In this document: in pieces, positions 10,065 to 22,292 of the stretch
Numbering within the stretch: position 1 is the stretch's first letter
Layout: every line of letters starts with the position of its first letter
Origin: Orychophragmus violaceus
Taxonomy: Eukaryota > Streptophyta > Magnoliopsida > Brassicales > Brassicaceae
Direction: 5' to 3'
NCBI GenBank assembly: GCA_030180135.1
Contig: CM058238.1
Span: 45,225,765-45,289,764, forward strand
DNA: 64,000 bases
The notes under the pieces: generated by a model
Database searches by the model: none
What the model saw: only the letters and a program-made list of their open reading frames with translations
What the model was told of the DNA's origin: nothing
Made by a program: the position numbers and the translations under genes

Positions 10065-13000
10065 CTAATCATGAATAGCCACCAGCCCTAGTTTGCCAAA
10101 GACATGAGTGCAAACCTTAAGACTAGCGGCCTTAGTGAAGATATCTGCAAGTTGATCTTCACTCTTGGTATAACAGGGCAGAATGGTTCCATCTTCAATC
10201 TTCTCCCTTACCTTGTGACAATCAATCTCAATGTGTTTTGTCCTCTCATGAAACACTGAGTCGGTTGCAATGTGAATAGCAGCCTGGTTGTCACAATGGA
10301 AGGTGATTGGACTTGATTGCTCTATGCCAAAGTCCTTAAGCAAAGCCTTCAGCCATGTTAACTCGGTTGCAAGCTTCCTCATGGCCCTATACTCAACTTC
10401 AGCACTAGAACAAGATACCACCTTCTGCTTCTTTGTCTTCCAAGTCACCAAGTTGCCTCCAATGAAGGTGCAATAGCCGGTTGTTGATCTCCTGTCACTC
10501 TTATCACCAGCCCAATCTGCATCACAATAGCCAACAATTTCTGTGCTATCATTCTTACCCATCCAAATGCCTTGTCCAGTTGATCCTTTGAGATATCTGA
10601 GTATCCTCTCAATCAAACTCCAATGATACACTGTGGGTGATTGCATATGTTGGCTAACTTGATTCACAGCAAAGCACAAATCTGGTCTTGTAAGAGTGAG
10701 GTAGATAAGCTTCCCAACCAGCCTCCTATACAATGAAACATCCTTGAACTTGACTTCATCTGATTTCTCCCCCTTTCTATTGACTTGGTAGCCATCTTCA
10801 AGAGGAGTCTTTGCAATCTTGCAATCAAGCATACTTGTTTCAGTCAACAAGTCCTTAACATACTTCCTTTGGGACAGAAACAATCCATCATTGAATCTGC
10901 AAACTTCAATGCCCAAGAAGTACTTCAATTCACCAAGGTCTTTGATATCAAAGGAACTCTTGAGAAAAGCCTTTGTGGATTGAATCCCATCATCATCACT
11001 TCCTGTGATGATCAAATCATCCACATATATAAGAACTACCACCACTCCTTGAGCACTTTGAAGCGTGAACAATGTGTGATCAGATTGAGACTTCTTAAAA
11101 CCATGGTCCATGAGAGTGTGACTGAGCTTATGGTACCATGCCCTTGGTGATTGCTTCAAGCCATAAATCGCCCTTCTCAGCCTCAATACTTCACCATCTT
11201 TACACAAGTGCTTCAAACCTGGTGGTGGAGTCATATACACTTCCTCCTCAAGCTCACCTTGTAGAAAAGCATTCTTCACATCCATTTGCCATAGATTCCA
11301 TGAGAGGTTTGTGGCTAAGCTCAATGTGACTCTCACTGTATGAAGTTTAGCCACTGGTGCAAAGGTATCCGTATAGTCTTCTCCATAGGTTTGAGTGAAT
11401 CCCCTTGCTACTAGCCTTGCCTTGTACCTCTCTATGTCTCCATTGCTTTTATACTTGATTGTGAAGACCCATTTAGAGCTAACAGTCTTCTTCTTTTTCG
11501 GCAGCTTCTCTACAATCCAAGTATGGTTCCTCTCCATAGCTTCTTTCTCATCCTTTACTGCATCCATCCAAACCTTGATACCTTCAGCCTCTTCATAAGT
11601 CTTAGGAACCTGGTTTAGCTCAATCTTTCCAAGAAAGGCCTTGTGACTAGATGGTAGCAAGTCAATAGAACAAGTAGACTGACTAGGATGAGCTACTGCT
11701 TGGTTGTTGTAGTAGACTCTTGTTTTCATCCATTCTGATGGATCTTTCTTTTCCCTTGTGCTTCTCCTGAGTTGCTGAACCTGTTGATCAACCACATCCT
11801 CATTACCCACTGCCTCTTGATAAACCATCTCATCCTCATTCATGTCCAAGTTCACTTGGTTCTGATCTTGAGGTAGAGTGTCTTCTTGAGCTTCAGCTGG
11901 TTCATGTGTGTGTGTTGCTGGTTCAGTATCCTCTTGTTGAGCTTCTTGGGTAGTTGTGTCATGCTTCTCTGACCGTGGGGTGTCATTGCCCAAGTGATCC
12001 AACAAGTACTTCAAACTTGTAGCCAAATCAGAAGGTGATCTTGAGAGATCTTTCAAACCTTCCCAATCCTTCTTCTCATAGTAACTCTGCCCCTCAATGA
12101 ACTTAACATCCCTTGAAACATAGGTCCTGTTGTTGCTTGGATCAAAACACTTGTAGCCCTTCTGAGTTGTGGAGTATCCAAGAAACATACACCTTGTGCT
12201 CTTAGCATCTAGCTTGTTCCTTTGATCTCCTGAGATATATACAAAACAAACACAACCAAACACACGTAAGTTTTCAATACACCTTGTGCTCTTAGCATCT
12301 AGCTTGTTCCTTTGATCTCCTGAGATATATACAAAACAAACACAACCAAACACACGTAAGTGTTCAATAAATGGTTTGGCTTTGTTCAATACCTCATATG
12401 GTGAAATGTCTTGAAGAACTCTAGTTGGGATCCTGTTTATGAGATAGCATGCTGCCAACACTGCATCTCCCCAAAATCTCTTAGGAACATTGGTGTGGAA
12501 CATCATGGACCTAGCAGCTTCCATGAGGTGTCTGTTCTTCCTTTCAGCCACACCATTTTGTTGGGGAGTATGGGGACAGCTTGTTTGATGAAGGATCCCA
12601 CATTTGTTCAAGTGAGCTTTGAATCTTTGGCTTGTATACTCTCCTCCATTATCTGACCTAAACACTTTGATCTTGGCATTAAACTGATTAGTAACATAGT
12701 TTTGGAAATTTAAAAATGCATCAAACACCCTATCTTTAGATGGAAGCAAAGTTACCCAAGTATATTTTGATTTTTCATCTATGAAGGTCACAAAATACTT
12801 GTTTCTATCTCTAGACAGACAAGGTGAAGTCCAAACATCAGAGTGCACAAGATCAAAACAATGTTCATAGATAGTAGTTGATTTAGGAAAGACAGTTCTA
12901 CAATGTTTGCCAAGAATACAAGCTTCACAAGTTGAATGATCAAAGCTAACATTAGGCAACATTAAGTTCAAAGCACGAGCATGAGGATGTCCTAGTCTAG

Positions 13001-14404
13001 CATGCCATAGGACATTTTGATTGAAAGAAAACAGGATTTAAAAGCTAAAGTATCCGAGTTGCTTGGAGAAGTGTCTTCAAGGAGGTAAAGCTCATCTTGT
13101 GTACCACCTCTTCCAATGACCTTTCCATTCTTAATATCCTGAAAACAAACTTCATTAGGCCCAAAGATAACATTGCAATTCAAGTCTTTAGTGATCCTTT
13201 TAACCGACAGCAAGTTAGATTTAAACTTAGGAACATAGAATGCATCACTTTCCTTGTTAAATAATCTCAACTTTCCTGTACCTATTATTGGAATCCCTTG
13301 ACCATCAGCTATAGTTACTCTTCCTAGGGCAGGTTTAATGTTCTCCAACAACTTAGCATTACTAATCATATGGTGAGAAGCTCCTGAATCTACTACCAAC
13401 TTATGATCAGTTTTACTAAGCAATTTATGTGAAAATAAAGAGATACCAGAGAGTTTAGAGGCATAAGCCTTGATGAGGTCCTCAAGGTCACTCTTCTTGA
13501 CATACTCAGTGGCTGTGTAGAGTGCAAGCTCCCCTCCTTGAGCTGAAGTGGAGGCTGGTTCATTCACAGCTTCTTGTGAGATGTTTGCATTTGCCCTTGA
13601 GTTCTTGAACTTGTCTGGTTTGAGGTGGGGATGAAGGACCCAACACTTATCCTTGGAGTGGCCTTTCCTCTTGCAATGATCACAAAATGGCGCCTTCTTC
13701 TCCTCAGGTTTGAAGCCGGCTTTGTTGGCAGTCACCAACTCCCCCTTTCCTCCAAACAAACCAATGTTTCCTTCTTCCTTTTGGAGCCTTGAGCACACCT
13801 CTTCAAAATCAGGAAGTGTAGTCTCCCTTAGGATCTTCATGATGGCATCATTGTAAACCGGATTCAAGTTGAGTAGAAGGCCAAAGATCTTGTCTTGCTC
13901 CTTTCTCTCAATGAGAACCTTGGGGTTTAAAGTGCTTGGCCTTAGCATCTCAAGTTCAGACCATGCTGAAGAGAACTTCCCAAGATACTTGGTAAAGTCA
14001 TGGTCTTCTTGTTTCAGCTCATTTATGGCCTTCTTCACCTCATATACTCTGCTCAGATTTGAAACATCTCCATAAATCTTCTTGAGAGTATCCCACAGTG
14101 ACTTGGCTGTCTCACAATGAGAATAAGCTTCAAGGATGGATGGGTCAAGAGAGTTTTGGAGAAAGCCAAGCACAAGCTGATCTTCTTGAAACCATTTAGC
14201 TTCTGCCTTCTTGGTTTCCTCATCCTTCTTCTTGGCTTCATCTTCTTCAGTTGGTGTTTTATCCTCCAAGATGTGATCCCACAATCCTCTTCCACAAATG
14301 GCTGTCTTGATGGTCCTTTGCCATGTCCTGTAGTTGATTCCTTTGAGCATAACAGGAACAACAGTAGGCCTCAAGCTTGAGCTGAGAAGTGTAGAGTCTT
14401 CCAT
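10065..14404 (-). pseudogene. G1 Gag-Pol polyprotein, one frameshift
   Basis: Starts at 14404 (MEDSTLLSSSLRPT) with Gag, zinc knuckle CDHCKRKGHSKDKC, protease DSGASHHM, then a 1-bp deletion in an A run near 13028-13031 (four A versus five in G2) shifts the frame just before WHARLGHPHARAL. The rest is open to 10065: integrase HSDVW / FRSDNGGEY / NGVAERKN, RT YVDDLIITG, RNase H YCDADWAGD. A 90-bp in-frame tandem duplication (12190-12369) repeats 30 residues around YISGDQRNKLDAKSTRC, absent from G2. SSAEVEYRAM replaces SSAEAEYRAM. Non-functional as one polyprotein unless the shift is bypassed. Confidence 0.93.
12190..12369 (-). repeat. 90-bp tandem duplication in G1 integrase
   Basis: Two nearly identical 90-bp copies with junction at about 12280. 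In-frame, adding 30 residues. G2, H1 and L1 have one copy. Confidence 0.9.
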
Positions 14405-14723
14405 GGTGATGAACCGGAGAGAGAGATTAAGGCTTGAATGACCGAGAAGAGTTGGAGTCTTGAGTAACCGAGAAGAGAGATGAGCTTCTTAGGGTTTCAA
14501 TGCTGGAGACCGAGAGACTGAAGCTTGGAACAGGTCTTGGGGCTTAGAGCAGAGAATAAGAGAGTAGTGAGCTAGAGTGTAACCGAGAGAGAATAGGGAA
14601 CCGTGAGAGTTTGAGGACAGAGAGTGAGGACCGAGAGATTAGGGTTTATGCGAGAGAGATTATGAACAAAGAGAGAATCAAGAAAGAATCAAGAGAATAG
14701 AAGAGATCTATGCTCTGATACCA

Positions 14724-15167
14724 TGAGAGTTTTTGAGATTAAACATGAGTGTTCTTGAGAGTTCTTGAGAGAGTAAAGAGAGAGAGAGTTTGCGGCTGGA
14801 AGAATAAGAGAGATTGAGTCTCTAAAACCCTTAACTTGTTTCATTTGTGTTACATCATATTTATAGGTGTTACAACTCATAAGATGCTTAACCTAAAGAA
14901 GAAACAAGACAAAATAGGAAGAGACAAAGGTCTGAACCGTGGCAGGAGGTGAGAGAAGAGTGTGGTCCCCCCCTTGTGGTCCAAACTTCACCCTAAACCC
15001 TAACGGCTCTCACTCCTCACCAACGGCTCTCTTCTTCAACTTAGGGCTTCAAATTGTTGGCGCCTTATAATTTGATGTCCCCAACTTTGCACTTTGTTAA
15101 TGTGCAAGACTTGTGCATTTTGTGATAATGAACAAGTCTTGACACATTAATCCTATCATGATCAATA
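14724..15167 (-). repeat. G1 5' LTR
   Basis: 444 bp; matches the 3' LTR apart from one GA unit and about two substitutions. Its start adjoins the PBS at 14712-14723. Confidence 0.95.
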
Positions 15168-15172
15168 CTTTG

Positions 15173-16916
15173 AAAGTTCATAAAAGCTTCTAACACTCTA
15201 TCCTTAGTTTGCATCAATGTTATCCAAGTATACTTAGATTTTTCATCAATGAAAGTGACAAAATACTTATGATTCTCTCTAGACAAACAAGGAGCAGTCC
15301 AGACATCTGAGTGAACAAGATCAAAGCAACTTTCATAAGTAGTTTTAGAGTTTGGAAAAACAGATTTGCAATGTTTACCAAGGATACAAGCCTCACAATC
15401 ATCATTCTTAAACAAAACAGAAGGTAATAAAAGTCCTAAAGCCCTAGAGTGTGGATGTCCTAATCTAGCATGCCAAATAGAATCATCCACACCAACACTA
15501 GTAGATAAAGCAATAGATAAAGTAGTAGATAAATCAGAAGAAGGGTTGGTGTCTTCAATCATGTAGAGCTCATCCTTTGTCACACCTTTTCCAATCAACT
15601 TACTTGTCTTAATATTCTGAAACACAACATCATTAGGACTAAAAACAACATTGCAATTTAAATCAGTGGCTATTCTTTTGACAGAGACTAAGTTGGATGT
15701 AAAGCTAGGCATAAAGAAGGCTTTGGATTCTTTATCAAACAATTTCAGATTTCCTATGCCTTGAATTGGGATTTTATCACCATTTGCAATAGCTACATAT
15801 CCTAAGGTTGGTTTAACATTCTCAATCAACTTAGGATCACTAATCATGTGATGAGAGGCTCCAGAATCAATGATTAAGGGTCTGATTTTATTTGAGGCAA
15901 AGAGTGAAGTACCAAGAGCCATACCAGAGTTCTCCTTGAGAGCTTTGATGAGAGCCTCAAGGTCTGACCTCCTTACCACATCATTCTGAGCAATCACAGC
16001 TGGTGTTTGATGAACCATCATTGCTCTCCCTTCAACACATTGCTGCATTGAGGAAGAACCTGGTCCAATTGCACCATTTGAGTAGTTTGCCCTTTGATCT
16101 TTGAACCGGCTGTTGTTAAATGAAGGTCTGAGGTTGGGGTGGAGGCGCCAGCATCTATCCTTCAAGTGCCCACTCGTCTTGCAAAAATCACATATCAAGA
16201 CTCCTCTCTTGTCACCTCCATAGTTCTGCCTCTCCTCAGCCTTAAACACTCCTTTGTTGGCAGTTATCAACTCTCCTTTCCCTTTGAACATCCCAAATGA
16301 ACCTTGCTCCTTCTGAATCTGTCCACACACATCATCAATGTCTGGGAGAGTGTCTGCCCTTAGGATATGCTTTATCAGCCCATTGTAGGATGAGTTTAAT
16401 GTGAGCAGAATAGCAAAGACTTTATCTTGTTCTCTCCTTTCTTGCAACACCAAAGGATCATTGCTTGGTGGCCTTAACATCTCCATCTCTGACCACAGTG
16501 AGCTAAACTTGCCAAAGTGAGCTTTAAACTCCATATCTTCTTGCTGGAGATTGTTAATGGCCAGCTTAACTTCAAAGACTCGGGTGAGATTTGTTTTGTT
16601 TCCATAAACCTTCTCAATGGTATCCCATAGCTGCTTGGAAGTCACACAGTAGGAATAAGCCTCCAATAGGTGCTGATCCAGTGAGCTTTGAAGTATGGAG
16701 AGGACATTTTGATCCCCTTGAACCCACGCTTCTTCATCAGCTTCAGATGTGTCTTCATGCTCAACATCTTCTTTAGCTTCAGTTTCTGGTCCACCCTTAT
16801 CTTTAGCCTTCACCACCTTCTCTGGAGCTGTGCTCCTCATGATGTACTTCCATAAACCTCTGCCTCCAAGAGCAGATTTCACCATCCTGGCCCAAACAAT
16901 GTAGTTGGCACCTTTA
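15173..16916 (-). pseudogene. C1 gag-pol block 2: Gag, zinc knuckle, protease, integrase N-part
   Basis: Open minus-strand frame from Gag (MVKSALGGRGLWKYIMRSTAPEKV) through CDFCKTSGHLKDRC, protease IIDSGASHHMI, GAG-pre-integrase WHARLGHPHSRAL and integrase DLVHSDVWTAPC to about EAFMNF, where G1 cuts it. Gag is most like K1 (APEKVVKAK series). The N-terminal 13 or so residues lie across H1 at 28072-28106. Confidence 0.92.
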
Positions 16917-17352
16917 TGATAGATTTAGAGTATGAACATAAGAAATTAGGGTTCTTGAGCTTGTAGATTGTGAGAGAATAAAGAGAGAGAATGGGAGGCT
17001 CAAAACTCCTTAGCTTCATTCATTTTCGGTTACAACATTTTATATGGGATACAAAGACCTCAATGCTTAACCTAAAGAAGCTAAAGACAAAATGAACAAA
17101 GGGACAAGGTCTGAAATGGACAGACTGTGGCAGGAGAGAGAGTGGGGACCATTTGTGGTCCAACCTTTGGCGCCAGCTCTTCTACATTCCAACGGTCAAA
17201 TTTTATGAACACACCGTCTTAAACCTTGTTATCTTTGGCGCTTCTTAACCTTTCATGATCATCCCATTATTTGCACATTATCAAATGTGCAAGAGTTGTG
17301 CATTTTGTGATAATTCACAACCTTAACACATCTGTCTTCATCATGATCAATA
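16917..17352 (-). repeat. H1 3' LTR
   Basis: Minus-strand ends TATTGATCATGATG and CTAAATCTATCA (TA...CA). It shares terminal bases with L1 and N1. An MSA-like TCCAACGGTCA lies at 17188-17198. Confidence 0.94.
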
Positions 17353-17444
17353 CTCCCCCTCAAGTTCAGACTTTGGAATCACCTTAAAGACTGAACTTGG
17401 AATGATCTTGGCAACACCTCATTAAAAACCTTGATGTGGAAAAC

Positions 17445-17889
17445 TGAGAGTTTTTGAGATTAAACATGAGTGTTCTTGAGAGTTCTTGAGAGAGTAAAGA
17501 GAGAGAGAGAGTTTGCGGCTGGAAGAATAAGAGAGATTGAGTCTCTAAAACCCTTAACTTGTTTCATTTGTGTTACAGCATATTTATAGGTGTTACAACT
17601 CATAAGATGCTTAACCTAAAAAAGAAACAAGACAAAATAGGAAGAGACAAAGGTCTGAACCGTGGCAGGAGGTGAGAGAAGAGTGTGGTCCCCCCTTGTG
17701 GTCCAAACTTCACCCTAAACCCTAACGGCTCTCACTCCTCACCAACGGCTCTCTTCTTCAACTTAGGGCTTCAAATTGTTGGCGCCTTATAATCTGATGT
17801 CCCCAACTTTGCACTTTGTTAATGTGCAAGACTTGTGCATTTTGTGATAATGAACAAGTCTTGACACATTAATCCTATCATGATCAATA
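17445..17889 (-). repeat. G2 3' LTR
   Basis: Same family as the G1 LTRs, TA...CA termini; ends next to the CTCCCCCT complement of the polypurine tract. Confidence 0.95.
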
Positions 17890-17965
17890 CTCCCCCTCAA
17901 GTTCAGACTTTGGAATCACCCTAAAGGCTGAACTTGGAATGATCATGGCAACACCTCATTAAAAA

Positions 17966-18006
17966 CCTTGATGTGGAAAACCACTTGGGACAAAACCACA
18001 TCAAGG
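17966..18006 (-). other. HP1 hairpin of G2
   Basis: Arms CCTTGATGTGG / CCACATCAAGG at 17966-17976 and 17996-18006, perfect 11 bp, conserved loop. Confidence 0.8.
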
Positions 18007-18041
18007 AAAAAAGAGTATGCTGCTCATGAATCAGGAGAGTT

Positions 18042-21000
18042 CTAATCATGAATAGCCACCAGCCCTAGTTTGCCAAAGACATGAGTGCAAACCTTAAGAC
18101 TAGCGGCCTTAGTGAAGATATCTGCAAGTTGATCTTCACTCTTGGTATAACAGGGCAGAATGGTTCCATCTTCAATCTTCTCCCTTACCTTGTGACAATC
18201 AATCTCAATGTGTTTTGTCCTCTCATGAAACACTGAGTTGGTTGCAATGTGAATAGCAGCCTGGTTGTCACAATGGAAGGTGATTGGACTTGATTGCTCT
18301 ATGCCAAAATCCTTAAGCAAAGCCTTCAGCCATGTTAACTCGGTTGCAAGCTTCCTCATGGCCCTATACTCAGCTTCAGCACTAGAACAAGATACCACCT
18401 TATGCTTCTTTGTCTTCCAAGTCACCAAGTTGCCTCCAATGAAGGTGCAATAGCCGGTTGTTGATCTCCTGTCACTCTTATCACCAGCCCAATATGCATC
18501 ACAATAGCCAACAATTTCTGTGCTATCATTCTTACCCATCCAAATGCCTTGTCCAGTTGATCCTTTGAGATATCTGAGTATCCTCTCAATCAAACACCAA
18601 TGATACACTGTGGGTGATTGCATATGTTGGCTAACTTGATTCACAGCAAAGCACAAATCTGGTCTTGTAAGAGTGAGGTAGATAAGCTTCCCAACCAGCC
18701 TCCTATACAATGAAACATCCTTGAACTTGACTTCATCTGATTTCTCCCCCTTTCTATTGACTTGGTAGCCATCTTCAAGAGGAGTCTTTGCAATCTTGCA
18801 ATCAAGCATACTTGTTTCAGTCAACAAGTCCTTAACATACTTCCTTTGGGACAGAAACAATCCATCATTGAATCTGCAAACTTCAATGCCCAAGAAGTAC
18901 TTCAATTCACCAAGGTCTTTGATATCAAAGGAACTCTTGAGAAAAGCCTTTGTGGATTGAATCCCATCATCATCACTTCCTGTGATGATCAAATCATCCA
19001 CATATATAAGAACTACCACCACTCCTTGAGCACTTTGAAGCGTGAACAATGTGTGATCAGATTGAGACTTCTTAAAACCATGGTCCATGAGAGTGTGACT
19101 GAGCTTATGGTACCATGCCCTTGGTGATTGTTTCAAGCCATAAATCGCCCTTCTCAGCCTCAATACCTCACCATCTTTACACAAGTGCTTCAATCCTGGT
19201 GGTGGAGTCATATACACTTCCTCTTCAAGTTCACCTTGTAGAAAAGCATTCTTCACATCCATTTGCCATAGATTCCATGAGAGGTTGGTGGCTAAGCTCA
19301 ATGTGACTCTCACTGTGTGAAGTTTAGCCACTGGTGCAAAGGTATCCGTATAGTCTTCTCCATAGGTTTGAGTGAATCCCCTTGCTACTAGCCTTGCCTT
19401 GTACCTCTCTATGTCTCCATTGCTTTTATACTTGATTGTGAAGACCCATTTAGAGCTAACAGTCTTCTTCTTTTTCGGCAGCTTCTCTACAATCCAAGTA
19501 TGGTTCCTCTCCATAGCTTCTTTCTCATCCGTTACTGCATCCATCCAAACCTTGATACCCTCAGCCTCTTCATAAGTCTTAGGAACCTGGTTTAGCTCAA
19601 TCTTTCCAAGAAAGGCCTTGTGACTAGATGGTAGCAAGTCAATAGAACAAGTAGACTGACTAGGATGAGCTACTGCTTGGTTGTTGTAGTAGACTCTTGT
19701 CTTCATCCATTCTGATGGATCTTTCTTTTCCCTTGTGCTTCTTCTGAGTTGCTGAACCTGTTGATCAACCACATCCTCATTACCCACTGCCTCTTGATAA
19801 ACCATCTCATCCTCATTCATATCCAAGTCCACTTGGTTCTGATCTTGAGGTAGAGTGTCTTCTTGAGCTTCAGCCGGTTCATGTGTGTGCGTTACTGGTT
19901 CAGTATCCTCTTGTTGAGCTTCTTGGGTAGTTGTTTTAGGCTTCTCTGGCCGTGGGGTGTCATTGCCCAAGTGATCCAACAAGTACTTCAAACTTGTAGC
20001 CAAATCAGAAGGTGATCTTGAGAGATCTTTCAAACCTTTCCAATCCTTCTTCTCATAGTAACTCTGCCCCTCAATGAACTTAACATCCCTTGAAACATAG
20101 GTCCTGTTGTTGCTTGGATCAAAACACTTGTAGCCCTTCTGATTTGTGGAGTATCCAAGAAACATACACCTTGTGCTCTTAGCATCTAGCTTGTTCCTTT
20201 GATCTCCTGAGATATATACAAAACAAACACAACCAAACACACGTAAGTGTTCAATAAATGGTTTGGCTTTGTTCAATACCTCATATGGTGAAATGTCTTG
20301 AAGAACTCTAGTTGGGATCCTGTTTATGAGATAGCATGCTGCCAACACTGCATCTCCCCAAAATCTCTTAGGAACATTGGTGTGGAACATCATCGACCTA
20401 GCAGCTTCCATGAGGTGTCTGTTCTTCCTTTCAGCCCCACCATTTTGTTGGGGAGTATGGGGACAGCTTGTTTGATGAAGGATCCCACATTTGTTCAAGC
20501 GAGCTTTGAATCTTTGGCTTGTATACTCTCCTCCATTATCTGACCTAAACACTTTGATCTTGGCATTAAACTGATTAGTAACATAGTTTTGGAAATTTAG
20601 AAATGCATCAAACACCCTATCTTTAGATGGAAGCAAAGTTACCCAAGTATATTTTGATTTTTCATCTATGAAGGTCACAAAATACTTGTTTCTATCTCTC
20701 GACAGACAAGGTGAAGTCCAAACATCAGAGTGCACAAGATCAAAACAATGTTCATAGATAGTAGTTGATTTAGGAAAGACAGTTCTACAATGTTTGCCAA
20801 GAATACAAGCTTCACAAGTTGAATGATCAAAGCTAACATTAGGCAACATTAAGTTCAAAGCACGAGCATGAGGATGTCCTAGTCTAGCATGCCATAGGAC
20901 ATTTTGATTGAAAGAAAAACAGGATTTAAAAGCTAAAGTATCCGAGTTGCTTGGAGAAGTGTCTTCAAGGAGGTAAAGCTCATCTTGTGTACCACCTCTT

Positions 21001-22292
21001 CCAATAACCTTTCCATTCTTAATATCCTGAAAACAAACTTCATTAGGCCCAAAGATAACATTGCAATTCAAGTCTTTAGTGATCCTTTTAACCGACAGCA
21101 AGTTAGATTTAAACTTAGGAACATAGAATGCATCACTTTCCTTGTTAAATAATCTCAACTTTCCTGTACCTATTATTGGAATCCCTTGACCATCAGCTAT
21201 AGTTACTCTTCCTAGGGCAGGTTTAATGTTCTCCAACAACTTAGCATTACTAATCATATGGTGAGAAGCTCCTGAATCTACTACCAACTTATGATCAGTT
21301 TTACTAAGCAATTTATGTGAAAATAAAGAGATACCAGAGAGTTTAGAGGCATAAGCCTTGATGAGGTCCTCAAGGTCACTCTTCTTGACATACTCAGTGG
21401 CTGTGTAGAGTGCAAGCTCCCCTCCTTGAGCTGAAGTGGAGGCTGGTTCATTCACAGCTTCTTGTGAGATGTTTGCATTTGCCCTTGAGTTCTTGAACTT
21501 GTCTGGTTTGAGGTGGGGATGAAGGACCCAACACTTATCCTTGGAGTGGCCTTTCCTCTTGCAATGATCACAAAATGGCGCCTTCTTCTCCTCAGGTTTG
21601 AAGCCGGCTTTGTTGGCAGTCACCAACTCCCCCTTTCCTCCAAACAAACCAATGTTTCCTTCTTCCTTTTGGAGCCTTGAGCACACCTCTTCAAAATCAG
21701 GAAGTGTAGTCTCCCTTAGGATCTTCATGATGGCATCATTGTAAACCGGATTCAAGTTGAGTAGAAGGCCAAAGATCTTGTCTTGCTCCTTTCTCTCAAT
21801 GAGAACCTTGGGGTTTAAAGTGCTTGGCCTTAGCATCTCAAGTTCAGACCATGCTGAAGAGAACTTCCCAAGATACTTGGTAAAGTCATGGTCTTCTTGT
21901 TTCAGCTCATTTATGGCCTTCTTCACCTCATATACTCTGCTCAGATTTGAAACATCTCCATAAATCTTCTTGAGAGTATCCCACAGTGACTTGGCTGTCT
22001 CACAATGAGAATAAGCTTCAAGGATGGATGGGTCAAGAGAGTTTTGGAGAAAGCCAAGCACAAGCTGATCTTCTTGAAACCATTTAGCTTCTGCCTTCTT
22101 GGTTTCCTCATCCTTCTTCTTGGCTTCATCTTCTTCAGTTGGTGTTTTATCCTCCAAGATGTGATCCCACAATCCTCTTCCACAAATGGCTGTCTTGATG
22201 GTCCTTTGCCATGTCCTGTAGTTGATTCCTTTGAGCATAACAGGAACAACAGTAGGCCTCAAGCTTGAGCTGAGAAGTGTAGAGTCTTCCAT
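18042..22292 (-). CDS. G2 Gag-Pol polyprotein, 1416 aa, intact
   Basis: Single frame from MEDSTLLSSSLRPT. Gag (about 1-230), zinc knuckle CDHCKRKGHSKDKC (from about 241), aspartic protease DSGASHHM (about 339), GAG-pre-integrase WHARLGHPHARAL, integrase D-61-D-35-E (about 523, 585, 621), chromodomain-less linker, RT with YVDDLIITG (about 1097), RNase H and a LADIFTKAASLK tail. Two departures from sister copies: NGGAERKN instead of NGVAERKN next to the integrase Glu, and YCDAYWAGD instead of YCDADWAGD in RNase H. The first RNase H Asp is kept, so activity may survive. Gag is made without a visible frameshift site, as in other single-ORF copias. Confidence 0.95.
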   Translation of the reverse strand: MEDSTLLSSSLRPTVVPVMLKGINYRTWQRTIKTAICGRGLWDHILEDKTPTEEDEAKKKDEETKKAEAKWFQEDQLVLGFLQNSLDPSILEAYSHCETAKSLWDTLKKIYGDVSNLSRVYEVKKAINELKQEDHDFTKYLGKFSSAWSELEMLRPSTLNPKVLIERKEQDKIFGLLLNLNPVYNDAIMKILRETTLPDFEEVCSRLQKEEGNIGLFGGKGELVTANKAGFKPEEKKAPFCDHCKRKGHSKDKCWVLHPHLKPDKFKNSRANANISQEAVNEPASTSAQGGELALYTATEYVKKSDLEDLIKAYASKLSGISLFSHKLLSKTDHKLVVDSGASHHMISNAKLLENIKPALGRVTIADGQGIPIIGTGKLRLFNKESDAFYVPKFKSNLLSVKRITKDLNCNVIFGPNEVCFQDIKNGKVIGRGGTQDELYLLEDTSPSNSDTLAFKSCFSFNQNVLWHARLGHPHARALNLMLPNVSFDHSTCEACILGKHCRTVFPKSTTIYEHCFDLVHSDVWTSPCLSRDRNKYFVTFIDEKSKYTWVTLLPSKDRVFDAFLNFQNYVTNQFNAKIKVFRSDNGGEYTSQRFKARLNKCGILHQTSCPHTPQQNGGAERKNRHLMEAARSMMFHTNVPKRFWGDAVLAACYLINRIPTRVLQDISPYEVLNKAKPFIEHLRVFGCVCFVYISGDQRNKLDAKSTRCMFLGYSTNQKGYKCFDPSNNRTYVSRDVKFIEGQSYYEKKDWKGLKDLSRSPSDLATSLKYLLDHLGNDTPRPEKPKTTTQEAQQEDTEPVTHTHEPAEAQEDTLPQDQNQVDLDMNEDEMVYQEAVGNEDVVDQQVQQLRRSTREKKDPSEWMKTRVYYNNQAVAHPSQSTCSIDLLPSSHKAFLGKIELNQVPKTYEEAEGIKVWMDAVTDEKEAMERNHTWIVEKLPKKKKTVSSKWVFTIKYKSNGDIERYKARLVARGFTQTYGEDYTDTFAPVAKLHTVRVTLSLATNLSWNLWQMDVKNAFLQGELEEEVYMTPPPGLKHLCKDGEVLRLRRAIYGLKQSPRAWYHKLSHTLMDHGFKKSQSDHTLFTLQSAQGVVVVLIYVDDLIITGSDDDGIQSTKAFLKSSFDIKDLGELKYFLGIEVCRFNDGLFLSQRKYVKDLLTETSMLDCKIAKTPLEDGYQVNRKGEKSDEVKFKDVSLYRRLVGKLIYLTLTRPDLCFAVNQVSQHMQSPTVYHWCLIERILRYLKGSTGQGIWMGKNDSTEIVGYCDAYWAGDKSDRRSTTGYCTFIGGNLVTWKTKKHKVVSCSSAEAEYRAMRKLATELTWLKALLKDFGIEQSSPITFHCDNQAAIHIATNSVFHERTKHIEIDCHKVREKIEDGTILPCYTKSEDQLADIFTKAASLKVCTHVFGKLGLVAIHD

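Larger units (their letters stand above)
9467..15167 (-). mobile_element. G1, complete copia element with frameshifted polyprotein
   Basis: LTRs 9467-9912 and 14724-15167, flanked by CTTTG duplications (9462-9466, 15168-15172) in C1 integrase. The PBS is the complement of 14712-14723. Polypurine tract CTTGAGGGGGAG (minus) adjoins the 3' LTR. The leader 14405-14723 holds no gene, only GAGA-rich sequence. LTRs differ by two substitutions and a GA-repeat unit by eye. G2 is its close sister. Confidence 0.95.

Noticed and set aside
18762..19127. Opposite-strand frame of 121 aa, also at 10785, 23840 and 60681
   Set aside because: It recurs only because it is antisense to the same RT segment in four related elements; conservation follows the sense protein.
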